64,000 bases of DNA from NCBI GenBank assembly GCA_902788315.1, contig CADAJS010000006.1, forward strand, positions 1-64,000, in the 5' to 3' direction. The translations under genes and the position numbers were made by a program. Of this stretch, positions 26,040-34,164 are shown in pieces; the first letter of the stretch is position 1, and every line of letters begins with the position of its first letter. The notes beneath the pieces were generated by a model. It saw only the letters and a list, made by a program, of their open reading frames with translations. It was not told where the DNA came from and searched no databases. The stretch comes from an uncultured Bacteroidales bacterium. Its GTDB lineage: Bacteria; Bacteroidota; Bacteroidia; Bacteroidales; Bacteroidaceae.

Positions 26040-27332
26040 CTAACTTCTGTAAAACTCGGCAAAGGCGCGTACGGTATAGAGGTAGTCGTCCACGGCACCA
26101 GTTTCGCGGGCACTATGCATGGCCAGGATAGGAGCACCCATATCCACGCCACGCAGGGGCAGCGAGGCACTCAGGATGTTGCCCAGTGTGCTGCCGCCAG
26201 CCACATCGCTGTGATTGACAAAACGCTGGCAGGGGACCTCCGCCTTGCGGCACAGTTCGGCAAATACAGAGGCCGAGAGGGCGTCGCTGACGTACTTCTG
26301 GGCTGCATTGTACTTGATGACCGGGCCACCGCCCAGCTGAGGGTGATTCGTGGGGTCGAACTTCTCGGGATAGTTTGGATGGAAGGCATGAGCATTGTCT
26401 GCCGAGACCATGAACGAACGTTCGATCATCTGACAGAACTCCTCCTCTCCCCCGCCCTGTGCTTCCACGATGCGGCGCAAGAGGCTGGCAAGGAAGGGGC
26501 TTCCGGCACCCTGCTTAGTCTGGCTTCCTGTCTCCTCATTGTCGAAGATAGAGAGTACACGCGTACGCTCCGAGATCTCCGAATCCGTCTGCAGCAGAGC
26601 TTCTAGCCCGGCAAAGACCATACTGAGGTCGTCCAGTCGTCCGCTGGAGATAAACTCGTCGTGAAGGCCAAAGGTACAGGCAGGAATGGCATCGCAAAGG
26701 TAGAGGTCAAAATCGAGGATGTCATCCTCGGCCACGCTCAACTCAGCGGCAATAAGGCGTATCAAGGAGCGTCCACGCTCCAGTTCATCGCGCACGATGC
26801 CCAGCAAGGGCAACATGTCCTTCTGGCGTGAGAGTTTGACTCCATCGTTCACCTGACGGTTGAAATGGATGGCCAGATTGGCAATTTGGAGCAGGGGACG
26901 CTGGATGTGGAGCAAGCGGGTGACGGGCTGCATCGCACTTTCACCGCGCAGGATAACGCGCCCGGCCAACGAGAGCGGGCGGTCGAACCATGTGGACATG
27001 ATGGGACCACCATAGACCTCGACATTCAGCTTCACGAGTCCGCCCTCACAACCCATCTCGGCATTGGGTTTGATACGGAAGGTGGGTGAGTCGCAATGGG
27101 CACTGATAACATGGAAACCGGCATCAGCCATTGGGCGGCTTCCCAAATGGAAGGCGTAGATGGACGAATCATTCTTCTTCACATAAAAGCGATGACCGGC
27201 CGGCATCGGACCCAGGGGGCGGGATGCGTCCAAGGCCTCGTAACCCGCTGCTTGCAACTCTCTCTCCAGAGTCCGTACAGCGAGGAAATTCACGGGCGAG
27301 GAGTTCAGACGTTTGATTAATCGTTGTATCAT
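26040..27332 (-). CDS. M18-family aminopeptidase (430 aa)
   Basis: Cytosolic zinc aminopeptidase of the aspartyl-aminopeptidase (ApeB/DAP2) family. Metal and catalytic motifs are present in order: SAHCDSP, DNEETGS, DNAHAFHPN with PTNHP, and HSDVAGGSTLG near the end. Length matches the family (about 430). Start at 27332: the 44 extra upstream codons lie across the divergent promoter region and are not typical. It releases N-terminal acidic or neutral residues in peptide turnover. Confidence 0.93.
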   Translation of the reverse strand: MIQRLIKRLNSSPVNFLAVRTLERELQAAGYEALDASRPLGPMPAGHRFYVKKNDSSIYAFHLGSRPMADAGFHVISAHCDSPTFRIKPNAEMGCEGGLVKLNVEVYGGPIMSTWFDRPLSLAGRVILRGESAMQPVTRLLHIQRPLLQIANLAIHFNRQVNDGVKLSRQKDMLPLLGIVRDELERGRSLIRLIAAELSVAEDDILDFDLYLCDAIPACTFGLHDEFISSGRLDDLSMVFAGLEALLQTDSEISERTRVLSIFDNEETGSQTKQGAGSPFLASLLRRIVEAQGGGEEEFCQMIERSFMVSADNAHAFHPNYPEKFDPTNHPQLGGGPVIKYNAAQKYVSDALSASVFAELCRKAEVPCQRFVNHSDVAGGSTLGNILSASLPLRGVDMGAPILAMHSARETGAVDDYLYTVRAFAEFYRS

Positions 27333-27348
27333 AATAGCGAAAAATGTT

Positions 27349-27399
27349 TTGTAATATGGACAAAAAAGCGTAACTTTGCTCTTGCAAAGGACAAATATA
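27349..27399. promoter_or_regulatory. Back-to-back promoters for murQ (+) and the aminopeptidase (-)
   Basis: Plus strand: TTG at 27349-27351, 19 bp, TAACTTTG at 27371-27378 for murQ. Minus strand: TATATTTG at 27399-27392 for the aminopeptidase gene. The two -7 boxes are 13 bp apart, so the two polymerase sites overlap. Confidence 0.65.
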
Positions 27400-27420
27400 C
27401 GAAGAATTTTTGTGAATCCG

Positions 27421-28236
27421 ATGAAAACGTCTGATAAAATCACTGAGCAGCCCTCACACTTCAATCATCTGGAGCGCATGACGGTCTCGGAATTGCTGCA
27501 CCACATCAACGAGGAGGACCATCGGGTAGCCGATGCCGTGAAGGACTCGATTCCCCAGATAGAACGCCTCGTGGAGGCCATCGAGCCACGCATGCAGCGC
27601 GGAGGGCGCTTGTTCTATATCGGCGCAGGCACCAGCGGCCGTCTGGGCGTGCTGGACGCCAGCGAACTGCCACCCACCTTCGGCGTGCCCGAGACATGGG
27701 TCACAGGCCTTATCGCCGGCGGTGACAGGGCCCTGCGCCACGCCGTGGAGAACGCCGAGGACATCGCCGAACAGGGATGGAAAGACCTGACCGTCCACCA
27801 CCCGACGGAAGACGACTCGGTCATAGGCATCGCTGCATCGGGCACCACGCCCTACGTGGTGGGCGCCGTGCGCAGAGCCCGTGAGGCCGGACTGCTGACA
27901 GGTTGCATCACCAGCAACCCCTCCACCCCGCTGGCTGAGGCTGCCGAGTTCCCCGTCGAGACAATCGTGGGACCCGAGTTTGTTACAGGTTCCAGCCGCA
28001 TGAAGAGCGGCACGGCTCAGAAGATGGTGCTCAACATGCTTTCCACCACACTCATGATACGTCTGGGACGCGTAGAGGGCAACCGTATGGTGAACATGCA
28101 ACTCACGAACGCCAAACTCGTAGACCGCGGCACCCGGATGATTCAAGACACGCTGGGAATCAGCTACGACGAAGCCCGCCAGCGGCTGCTACAGGCAGGA
28201 AGCGTAAGCCGGGTACTATGGCAGAACATGGAATAG
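27421..28236 (+). CDS. murQ: N-acetylmuramic acid 6-phosphate etherase MurQ (271 aa)
   Basis: Cleaves the lactyl ether of MurNAc-6-phosphate to GlcNAc-6-phosphate and lactate in peptidoglycan recycling. SIS domain with IGAGTSGRLG near residues 67-76 and the catalytic-type Glu82 in DASELPPT; GPEFVTGSSRMKSGTAQK is a family signature. Length fits the short Bacteroidetes form lacking a long C-terminal extension. Start at 27421; the in-frame ATG at 27376 lies inside the promoter. No MurNAc kinase or transporter is adjacent. Confidence 0.95.
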   Translation: MKTSDKITEQPSHFNHLERMTVSELLHHINEEDHRVADAVKDSIPQIERLVEAIEPRMQRGGRLFYIGAGTSGRLGVLDASELPPTFGVPETWVTGLIAGGDRALRHAVENAEDIAEQGWKDLTVHHPTEDDSVIGIAASGTTPYVVGAVRRAREAGLLTGCITSNPSTPLAEAAEFPVETIVGPEFVTGSSRMKSGTAQKMVLNMLSTTLMIRLGRVEGNRMVNMQLTNAKLVDRGTRMIQDTLGISYDEARQRLLQAGSVSRVLWQNME

Positions 28237-28273
28237 CGCCCTGCGAGAGAAAGAGGAAAAAAAAGGCAATTAC

Positions 28274-28304
28274 TTGCACAAACCAGGAATTCTCCGTAAG
28301 TTTG
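28274..28304 (+). promoter_or_regulatory. Promoter of the tandem deoxynucleoside kinase genes
   Basis: TTG at 28274-28276, 20 bp, TAAGTTTG at 28297-28304. The transcript would start near 28311, making 28331 the start codon of the first kinase. Confidence 0.7.
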
Positions 28305-28330
28305 CACACAGAAAAAACAGCCAGCCAACA

Positions 28331-28981
28331 ATGCACATCGCCGTAGCAGGAAACATAGGCAGCGGAAAGACCACGCTCACTCAGATGCTCTCTGAGCATT
28401 ATGGATGGACGCCCCGATACGAGGCGGTCAACCACAACCCGTATCTCGAGGACTATTACAGCGACATCCCGCGTTGGTCATTTGCCATGGAAGTCTTCTT
28501 CCTCAAGGAACGCTTCCGCGACATCTTGGAAATCAACCGCTCCACACAGACCATTATACAGGACCGCACCATCTACGAGGGCGTTCATGTCTTCGTGGCC
28601 AACAACAAGCGGCTGGGACATCTCTCGGACAAGGACTACGAGACATACATGGAACTCTTCGACCTGATGACCGACATTGTGCGCTACCCCGACCTGATGA
28701 TTTATCTGCGAGCCAGTATCCCCCATCTGGTGAAGAACATCCAGAAACGGGGACGCGACTATGAGCAGGCCATACAGTTGGAGTATCTCACGGGACTCAA
28801 CGAGCTCTACGAACAATTCATCTATGAGAAATACAGCGGCCAGGTGCTGACCATCAACGTCGACGAGATGGATTTCCAGCACAACCGCCAGGACTTCGCA
28901 TTCATCACCGATAAAATAGACGCCCTGCTCTACGGCCTGTTCCCACTGACGGCCCATGGGCCCGGCGACATGATGGCCTGA
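28331..28981 (+). CDS. Deoxynucleoside kinase, first of a tandem pair (216 aa)
   Basis: P-loop kinase of the dCK/dGK family: Walker A GNIGSGKT at residues 7-14, the substrate-site region RWSFAMEVFFLKERF, the DRT motif (IIQDRTIYEG) and a LID-type KRGRDYE. It phosphorylates salvaged deoxynucleosides to monophosphates. It is followed 63 nt later by a paralogue about half identical by eye. In lactobacilli the dAK and dGK subunits are encoded by such tandem genes and form heterodimers; the same is possible here. Upstream in-frame ATG at 28274 is within the promoter, so 28331 is chosen. Confidence 0.9.
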   Translation: MHIAVAGNIGSGKTTLTQMLSEHYGWTPRYEAVNHNPYLEDYYSDIPRWSFAMEVFFLKERFRDILEINRSTQTIIQDRTIYEGVHVFVANNKRLGHLSDKDYETYMELFDLMTDIVRYPDLMIYLRASIPHLVKNIQKRGRDYEQAIQLEYLTGLNELYEQFIYEKYSGQVLTINVDEMDFQHNRQDFAFITDKIDALLYGLFPLTAHGPGDMMA

Positions 28982-29044
28982 GCACTGCCTCAGGGAAAGA
29001 GACCTGCCACACACACAGACACAACCCGCAAAAACAATAACAAT

Positions 29045-29656
29045 ATGCATATAGCTGTAGCCGGAAACATTGGCAGCGGAAAGACCACACTGACCAGAAT
29101 GCTTGCCAAGCGATACGGGTGGACACCGAGATACGAACCCGTCGATGTGAATCCATACCTCGCCGACTTCTACGAGGACATGAACCGATGGTCGTTCAAC
29201 CTGCAGGTATATTTCCTGAACAAGCGCTTTCGCGACGTCGTGGAAATATCCAAGACACAGGACACCATCATTCAGGACCGCACCATCTTCGAGGATGCAC
29301 GCATCTTCGCCCCAAACCTCCACGAGCAGGGATACATGTCGGACCGAGACTTCAGCAACTACTCCGAACTCTTCGACTTAATGATGTCACTCGTGGGCCT
29401 GCCCGACCTGATGATATACATCCGAAGCAGTATCCCCAACCTCATCGCACAGATCAGCAAGCGAGGACGTGACTTCGAACAGAGCATACGCATCGACTAC
29501 CTCACAGGTCTCAACAACCGATACGAGGAATGGATAAAAAGCTACACGGGCAAACTGCTCATCATTGACGGCGACGAGACGAAGTTCGAGTCGAACCCGA
29601 AGGACTTCCAGCGCGTCACGGAGCAGATTGACTCGCTGCTCTACGGTCTCTTCTGA
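29045..29656 (+). CDS. Deoxynucleoside kinase, second of a tandem pair (203 aa)
   Basis: Same family and layout as the preceding gene: GNIGSGKT (7-14), RWSFNLQVYFLNKRF, IIQDRTIFED and KRGRDFEQ. The two differ in the segment after DRT (GVHVFVANN versus DARIFAPNL), where base selectivity is often set, which suggests different purine preferences. No promoter is visible in the 63-nt gap, so it is probably co-transcribed. It ends about 50 bp before an array of 22-bp repeats. Confidence 0.9.
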   Translation: MHIAVAGNIGSGKTTLTRMLAKRYGWTPRYEPVDVNPYLADFYEDMNRWSFNLQVYFLNKRFRDVVEISKTQDTIIQDRTIFEDARIFAPNLHEQGYMSDRDFSNYSELFDLMMSLVGLPDLMIYIRSSIPNLIAQISKRGRDFEQSIRIDYLTGLNNRYEEWIKSYTGKLLIIDGDETKFESNPKDFQRVTEQIDSLLYGLF

Positions 29657-29708
29657 CCTCCGACCCGGCATTCCACTCCCCCATCCCCGCCATTGCACGA
29701 AAAGCTGC

Positions 29709-29818
29709 GGCAGGGCACCGGAGAATTGGTGGCACTCCACCAGCGCTTTCGTGGCACTCCACCAAAACGTCGGTGACACTCCACCAAAACTTTGGTGGTA
29801 TGCCACCATTATCATAGG
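29709..29818. repeat. 22-bp tandem array with palindromic junctions (GGT/GGCACTCCACC)
   Basis: Units begin at 29709, 29731, 29753, 29775 and 29797, exactly 22 bp apart. The core is GGCACTCCACC; the first and last copies are degenerate. Each GGT end plus the next GG-CACT-CCACC makes a short hairpin (best TGGTGGCACTCCACCA, 29727-29742). It lies between two converging gene ends and may also act as a terminator. Confidence 0.9.
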
Positions 29819-29851
29819 GGTAGAAGTCCAATAAGCAGAAAGGAGGTTCGC

Positions 29852-30439
29852 TCAGAAGGGAGAGACGGCCTGCCCGACGCGCTTCACCAACTCGGGCATG
29901 CGGCTGCGGCGGATGGAGAGTGTCATCACACAGTCATTGTCATACGTCTGCGAAACAATGCGGGCATCCATATCGCGTACCACCTTCATCACCGCCGACA
30001 TCAGCGGATACTCGAACGTGAAAGTGTGCTCCTCATCGACGGTTTTCGTAACCACCTCGGCCGCACTGATGGCCTCGGCTGCCGCTGTGCGATAAGCGGT
30101 GATAAGCCCACTCGTGCCCAACTTCACTCCACCAAAATAACGCACCACGATGATGATGATGTCCGTCAGCTCATTGCTGTTTATCTGTCCCAGGATGGGA
30201 CGACCGGCAGTGCCGCTGGGTTCGCCGTTGTCATTGGCACGGAAGGTCTCGCGCTCAGCTCCCAGCATATAAGCCCAGCAGACGTGACGGGCATCGTAGT
30301 ATTTCTTCTGGAACTGCTCCACGAGAGACATGGCCTCGTCCACAGTGGAAACAGGAAAAGCGAAAGCAAGGAACTTGCTCCGCAATTCGGAGTACGTTCC
30401 ACTGCTTTCGCTTCGTATCGTCTTGTATTCGTCGGTCAT
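29852..30439 (-). CDS. YigZ/IMPACT family protein (195 aa)
   Basis: UPF0029-type protein: SKFLAFAFPV near the N-terminus, RHVCWAYMLG, the NDNGEPSGTAGRPIL signature and VRYFGGVKLGTSGLITAYR. The C-terminal ~60 residues match the small DUF1949-like domain. Relatives in eukaryotes affect GCN2; the bacterial role is unsettled. Its ATG overlaps the DUF1015 stop (TGATG), so it is translationally coupled as the last gene of the serC-serA operon. Confidence 0.92.
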   Translation of the reverse strand: MTDEYKTIRSESSGTYSELRSKFLAFAFPVSTVDEAMSLVEQFQKKYYDARHVCWAYMLGAERETFRANDNGEPSGTAGRPILGQINSNELTDIIIIVVRYFGGVKLGTSGLITAYRTAAAEAISAAEVVTKTVDEEHTFTFEYPLMSAVMKVVRDMDARIVSQTYDNDCVMTLSIRRSRMPELVKRVGQAVSPF

Positions 30440-31689
30440 CAGGAGAGTTTGTGGACAACGAGGCCGCTGCGTAACTTAGGCTCGAACCATGTGGCCTTGG
30501 GCGGCATGATGTTACCCGAGTCGGCGATATTCATAATCTGCTGCATGGTAACAGGATAGAGAGCCAGAGCCATGTGCATCTCGCCGGAATCCACGCGACG
30601 CTTCAGTTCGCCCAGACCGCGCAGGCCACCCACGAAATCGATGCGCTTGTCGCTTCTCAAATCGCGGATGCCCAGCAACTTGTCGAGGATAAGACGGCTG
30701 CTTATGCTCACGTCGAGACTCTCGATGGGCGATTGCTCGTCCACCAAGCCAGGACGTAGCATGAGGCTGTACCACATACCGCCCAGATAGAGGCTGAACT
30801 CATGCAACTGCTGCGGACGATATTCGGCAGCCCCCTTCGGCACGACCTCGAAGTTCTCCCCGAGTGCATCCAGGAACTCTGCATCGCTCATGCCGTTGAG
30901 GTCTTTCACCACACGGTTGTAATCGAGGATGGTGAGCTGGCTTGCCGGGAAGCAGACAGCCATGAAATAGTTGTATTCCTCATCACCACGGTGATGAGGG
31001 TTCTGCCGAGCCTTCTCTACGCCCACAAGGGCAGCCGCAGCCGAGCGATGATGTCCGTCGGCTATATATAAATATGGTATGCGGGCGAAGGCAGCGGTGA
31101 TGGTAGCAATGTCGGATGCCTCGCTCACCAGCCAAAAGCGATGACGAAAACCGTCCACCGGGGCCACGAAGTCGTATTCGGGCTCGCCCGCCGAAATGCG
31201 GGCCACCAGAGCGTCAAGCTCGGCATCGTCGGGATAGGCCAGGAAGACGGGTTCCAAGTTTGCATCAGTCACACGCACGTGTTTCATGCGGTCTTCCTCC
31301 TTGTCCTTGCGGGTGAGTTCGTGTTTCTTGATGACGCCGTTCACGTAATCGTTCACGCTGGCACCCACCACGAGACCATACTGTGTCTTGCCTTTCATTG
31401 TCTGGGCATAGACGTAATACATCTCTGCCTCGTCCTGCACAAGCCATCCTTTGGCCTGGAACTTGGCAAAGTTCTCGGCCGCACGGGCATAGACACAGGC
31501 GTCATACTCGGTAACGCTGCCTGCGGGAAAGTCTATTTCAGGCTTGATGATATGATAGAGCGACATTTCGTTGTCGCCGGCCTCGGCACGCGCCTCCTCC
31601 GAGTTGAGCACATCGTAGGGGCGGCTCTCCACTCGCTCCACCAGCTCTTTGGGGGGGCGCAGGCCACGGAAGGGTTTTACTCGTGCCAT
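30439..31689 (-). CDS. DUF1015 family protein in the serine operon (416 aa)
   Basis: DUF1015 protein: N-terminal KPFRGLRPP, RPYDVLNSEEA, SLYHIIKPE, and the central ADGHHRSAAA motif. The DGHHR motif recalls the ParB/SbnI-like fold in which a similar loop binds nucleotide; this is inference. Start and stop overlap serA (TAATG) and yigZ (TGATG), so it is co-translated with serine-biosynthesis genes. A role tied to phosphoserine or serine is likely from context alone. No serB-type phosphatase is seen in the operon. Confidence 0.85.
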   Translation of the reverse strand: MARVKPFRGLRPPKELVERVESRPYDVLNSEEARAEAGDNEMSLYHIIKPEIDFPAGSVTEYDACVYARAAENFAKFQAKGWLVQDEAEMYYVYAQTMKGKTQYGLVVGASVNDYVNGVIKKHELTRKDKEEDRMKHVRVTDANLEPVFLAYPDDAELDALVARISAGEPEYDFVAPVDGFRHRFWLVSEASDIATITAAFARIPYLYIADGHHRSAAAALVGVEKARQNPHHRGDEEYNYFMAVCFPASQLTILDYNRVVKDLNGMSDAEFLDALGENFEVVPKGAAEYRPQQLHEFSLYLGGMWYSLMLRPGLVDEQSPIESLDVSISSRLILDKLLGIRDLRSDKRIDFVGGLRGLGELKRRVDSGEMHMALALYPVTMQQIMNIADSGNIMPPKATWFEPKLRSGLVVHKLS

Positions 31690-32612
31690 TACTTATTAAC
31701 TTGGAATTTGGTGATACCCTTTTCGATAAAGTCCACAATCTGACGGGCTGCAGCCAGGCCGGCATTTACGTTGGCCTCGGCAGTCTGAGCCCCCATCTTC
31801 TTCGGTGTAGCGAAATAACGCCCCTCACACCGAGCTGCAAATTCGGCATCGCTGTCCGGCTTGATGTCCGTGAGGTACTTGAGGTCGGGACGCTCCTCCA
31901 TCAGGCGCAGCAGGCCTGCTTCGTCGATGACCTCCTTGCGGGCGGTGTTCACCAGGATGCCACCCTTCTTGAGGCGCTTCACCAGGTCGTAGTTGATGCT
32001 CTGGCGAGTCTCAGCCGTAGCCGGAATGTGCAGCGAGACGATGTCGCATGTATCGAAAAGCTCTTCCTGGCTCTTCGCAGCCTTCACGCCTGCAGCCTCG
32101 ATAACATCGGCAGGACAGTAAGCGTCATAGGCAGACACCTGCATGTCGAAGCCCTTGGCCACGCGAGCCACGTTGCGCCCTACGTTGCCGAAGGCCAAAA
32201 TGCCCAGTCGCTTGCCCTTCAGTTCGGTACCGCTGGTGCCATTGAAGAAGTTTCGCACACCGAAGACCAAGAGACCGAAGACCAGCTCAGCCACACTGTT
32301 GGCGTTCTGACCAGGAGTGTTCATGGCTACGACCTTGTGGGCCGTGGCAGCCTCCAGATCGATATTGTCATAACCGGCACCCGCACGCACCACAATCTTC
32401 AGCTTCGGAGCAGCATCCAGCACCTCAGCATCCACCTTGTCCGAACGGATGATGAGCGCATCAGCGTCGGCCACTGCAGCCAGCAGTTGACTCTTCTCCG
32501 TGTACTTCTCGAGCAGCGACAGTTCGTAGCCAGCCGCATCGGTAATCTCCTTAATCCCATCCACAGCCACCTTGCTGAAAGGCTTCTCTGTGGCAACTAA
32601 CACTTTAGCCAT
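31689..32612 (-). CDS. serA: D-3-phosphoglycerate dehydrogenase, short type (307 aa)
   Basis: First step of serine synthesis, oxidising 3-phosphoglycerate to 3-phosphohydroxypyruvate with NAD. D-2-hydroxyacid dehydrogenase fold: VRAGAGYDNID, the nucleotide loop FGNVGRNVA, VSLHIPATAETR and TARKEVIDE. It lacks the C-terminal ACT regulatory domain of long SerA proteins, so serine feedback through ACT is not expected. The dehydrogenase position that is usually a His-Glu pair is not obvious: the late segment reads ATPKKMGAQT. serC lies 30 nt upstream on the same strand. Confidence 0.92.
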   Translation of the reverse strand: MAKVLVATEKPFSKVAVDGIKEITDAAGYELSLLEKYTEKSQLLAAVADADALIIRSDKVDAEVLDAAPKLKIVVRAGAGYDNIDLEAATAHKVVAMNTPGQNANSVAELVFGLLVFGVRNFFNGTSGTELKGKRLGILAFGNVGRNVARVAKGFDMQVSAYDAYCPADVIEAAGVKAAKSQEELFDTCDIVSLHIPATAETRQSINYDLVKRLKKGGILVNTARKEVIDEAGLLRLMEERPDLKYLTDIKPDSDAEFAARCEGRYFATPKKMGAQTAEANVNAGLAAARQIVDFIEKGITKFQVNK

Positions 32613-32642
32613 ATCGATTTTTCTGTCTGAAATACAATTATA

Positions 32643-33710
32643 TTAGTGCTGAGCTTCAAATTCCTTCATGCAAGCCACGAGAGCCTGGCAGCCCTCGATG
32701 CTCATGGCGTTGTAACAGCTGGCACGGAAACCACCCACATCGCGATGGCCCTTGATGCCCACCATGCCCTTACTCGTAGCGAAGGCCAGGAACTCGTCCT
32801 GAAGGTCTTGATACTCTTCCTTGAGAACGAAGGTGATGTTCATACGCGAACGGCTGCCCTCCTCGGCTGTTCCGACAAAAAGCTTGTTGCGGTCGATTTC
32901 GCCATATACGATTTCGGCACGCTCCTTGGCACGACGCTCCATGGCCTCCACGCCACCTTGCTTCTTGATCCACTTCAGATTCTGCAGTGCACAGTAAATA
33001 GGTACTGTAGGCGGTGTATTGAACATCGAACCCTTCTTGACATGGGTGCGATAGTCAAGCATTGTGGGGATGGGACGCGAGACATGGCCCAAGAGGTCTT
33101 CCTTGACAATAACAAAGGTCACGCCGGCCATGCTCAGATTCTTCTGGGCACCGCCATAGATGAGTCCATACTTGCTCACGTCCACGGGACGCGACAGGAT
33201 ATCGCTCGACATGTCGGCCATCACTGGAATGGGAGAATCCAAATCCTCGAGCAATTCCGTACCATAGATGGTATTGTTGCTGGTGATGTGCAGATAGTCG
33301 GCATCCGTAGGAATTTCAAAGTTACGCGGGATATAAGTAAAGTTGCGGTCCTTGCTTGATGCCACCTCAACCACCTCGCCGAAGAGTTTTGCCTCCTTCA
33401 TGGCTTTCGTAGCCCAGACACCTGTGTTCAGATACGCAGCCTTCTTCTCCAAGAAGTTATAGGGAACCATGCAGAACTCGAGGCTCGCTCCGCCACCCAG
33501 GAAAATAACACTGTAGCCTTCAGGAATGTCGAGCAATTCCTTGAAAAGCGCTACGGCCTCATCGACTACAGGCTGAAAGTTCTTGGCACGATGACTAATC
33601 TCCATCAGGGAAAGTCCGCTCCCTTCAAATTCGATACACGCAGCAGCTGTAGCCTCCATCACCTCCTTGGGTAAAATGGATGGTCCTGCATTGAAATTGT
33701 ACTTTTTCAT
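32643..33710 (-). CDS. serC: Phosphoserine aminotransferase (355 aa)
   Basis: Second step of serine synthesis and also used in PLP synthesis. FNAGPSILP at the N-terminus, ISHRAKNF, and the PLP lysine in [10 protein letters not shown] near residue 190. Length is standard. Starts at 33710 (MKKYNFNAG) or 33716; the longer frame to 33746 runs toward the -7 box at 33756-33763. First gene of serC-serA-DUF1015-yigZ. Confidence 0.96.
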   Translation of the reverse strand: MKKYNFNAGPSILPKEVMEATAAACIEFEGSGLSLMEISHRAKNFQPVVDEAVALFKELLDIPEGYSVIFLGGGASLEFCMVPYNFLEKKAAYLNTGVWATKAMKEAKLFGEVVEVASSKDRNFTYIPRNFEIPTDADYLHITSNNTIYGTELLEDLDSPIPVMADMSSDILSRPVDVSKYGLIYGGAQKNLSMAGVTFVIVKEDLLGHVSRPIPTMLDYRTHVKKGSMFNTPPTVPIYCALQNLKWIKKQGGVEAMERRAKERAEIVYGEIDRNKLFVGTAEEGSRSRMNITFVLKEEYQDLQDEFLAFATSKGMVGIKGHRDVGGFRASCYNAMSIEGCQALVACMKEFEAQH

Positions 33711-33755
33711 TGTCATAAGATTTATGTTTTCAAAGTTAATTCCCAATTTTGCTTA

Positions 33756-33763
33756 CAAATGTA
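33756..33763 (-). promoter_or_regulatory. -7 box of the serC operon
   Basis: On the minus strand this reads TACATTTG; the leader to the 33710 start is about 40 nt. Confidence 0.55.
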
Positions 33764-33845
33764 CGACGTTTTATTGGATTACACATTACTATTTGCTACC
33801 TTTTTCACGAAATACGAGCCTAATAGGAAAAAATACGCGAATCGC

Positions 33846-33876
33846 TTGCATATATCGTGAAAAAGCAATAATTTTG
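33846..33876 (+). promoter_or_regulatory. tRNA-Pro promoter
   Basis: TTG at 33846-33848, 20 bp, TAATTTTG at 33869-33876, just upstream of tRNA-Pro. Confidence 0.65.
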
Positions 33877-33904
33877 CACCGCTTTTGCTCGCGGCAGAAG
33901 CTTT

Positions 33905-33980
33905 CGGGGTGTAGCGCAGTTGGTAGCGCACCTGGTTTGGGACCAGGTGGTCGCCCGTTCGAGTCGGGTCACCCCGACCA
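33905..33980 (+). tRNA. tRNA-Pro (anticodon UGG)
   Basis: Cloverleaf read by eye: acceptor CGGGGTG (33905-33911) pairs with CACCCCG (33970-33976), anticodon stem CCTGG/CCAGG around the loop TTTGGGA with anticodon TGG at 33938-33940, and T-arm with GTTCGAGTC. The 3' CCA is encoded (33978-33980). Confidence 0.97.
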
Positions 33981-34044
33981 ACCTTCAAGCAGTCTCCTGC
34001 CACATTAAAAAAGGAGCCTTGAATGAAAAAAAGCGGGAAAACGC

Positions 34045-34074
34045 TTGCAGAAACGAATAAATGTTGTACCTTTG
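34045..34074 (+). promoter_or_regulatory. tRNA-Cys promoter
   Basis: TTG at 34045-34047, 19 bp, TACCTTTG at 34067-34074, so tRNA-Cys is transcribed separately from tRNA-Pro. Confidence 0.65.
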
Positions 34075-34092
34075 CAACGCAAAACCGCATTT

Positions 34093-34164
34093 GGTGCCTT
34101 GGATGAGTGGCTTAGTCAACGGTCTGCAAAACCGTCTACAGCAGTTCGAATCTGCTAGGCACCT
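34093..34164 (+). tRNA. tRNA-Cys (anticodon GCA)
   Basis: Acceptor GGTGCCT (34093-34099) pairs with AGGCACC (34157-34163); anticodon stem ACGGT/ACCGT around CTGCAAA with GCA; T-arm GTTCGAATC; discriminator U at 34164 as expected for Cys. CCA is not encoded. The stop codon of the convergent flippase gene lies inside its 3' half. Confidence 0.96.

Noticed and set aside
29709..29818. Possible CRISPR array
   Set aside because: Units are contiguous with no unique spacers, and no cas genes are near. The same applies to the arrays at 46116 and 62597.
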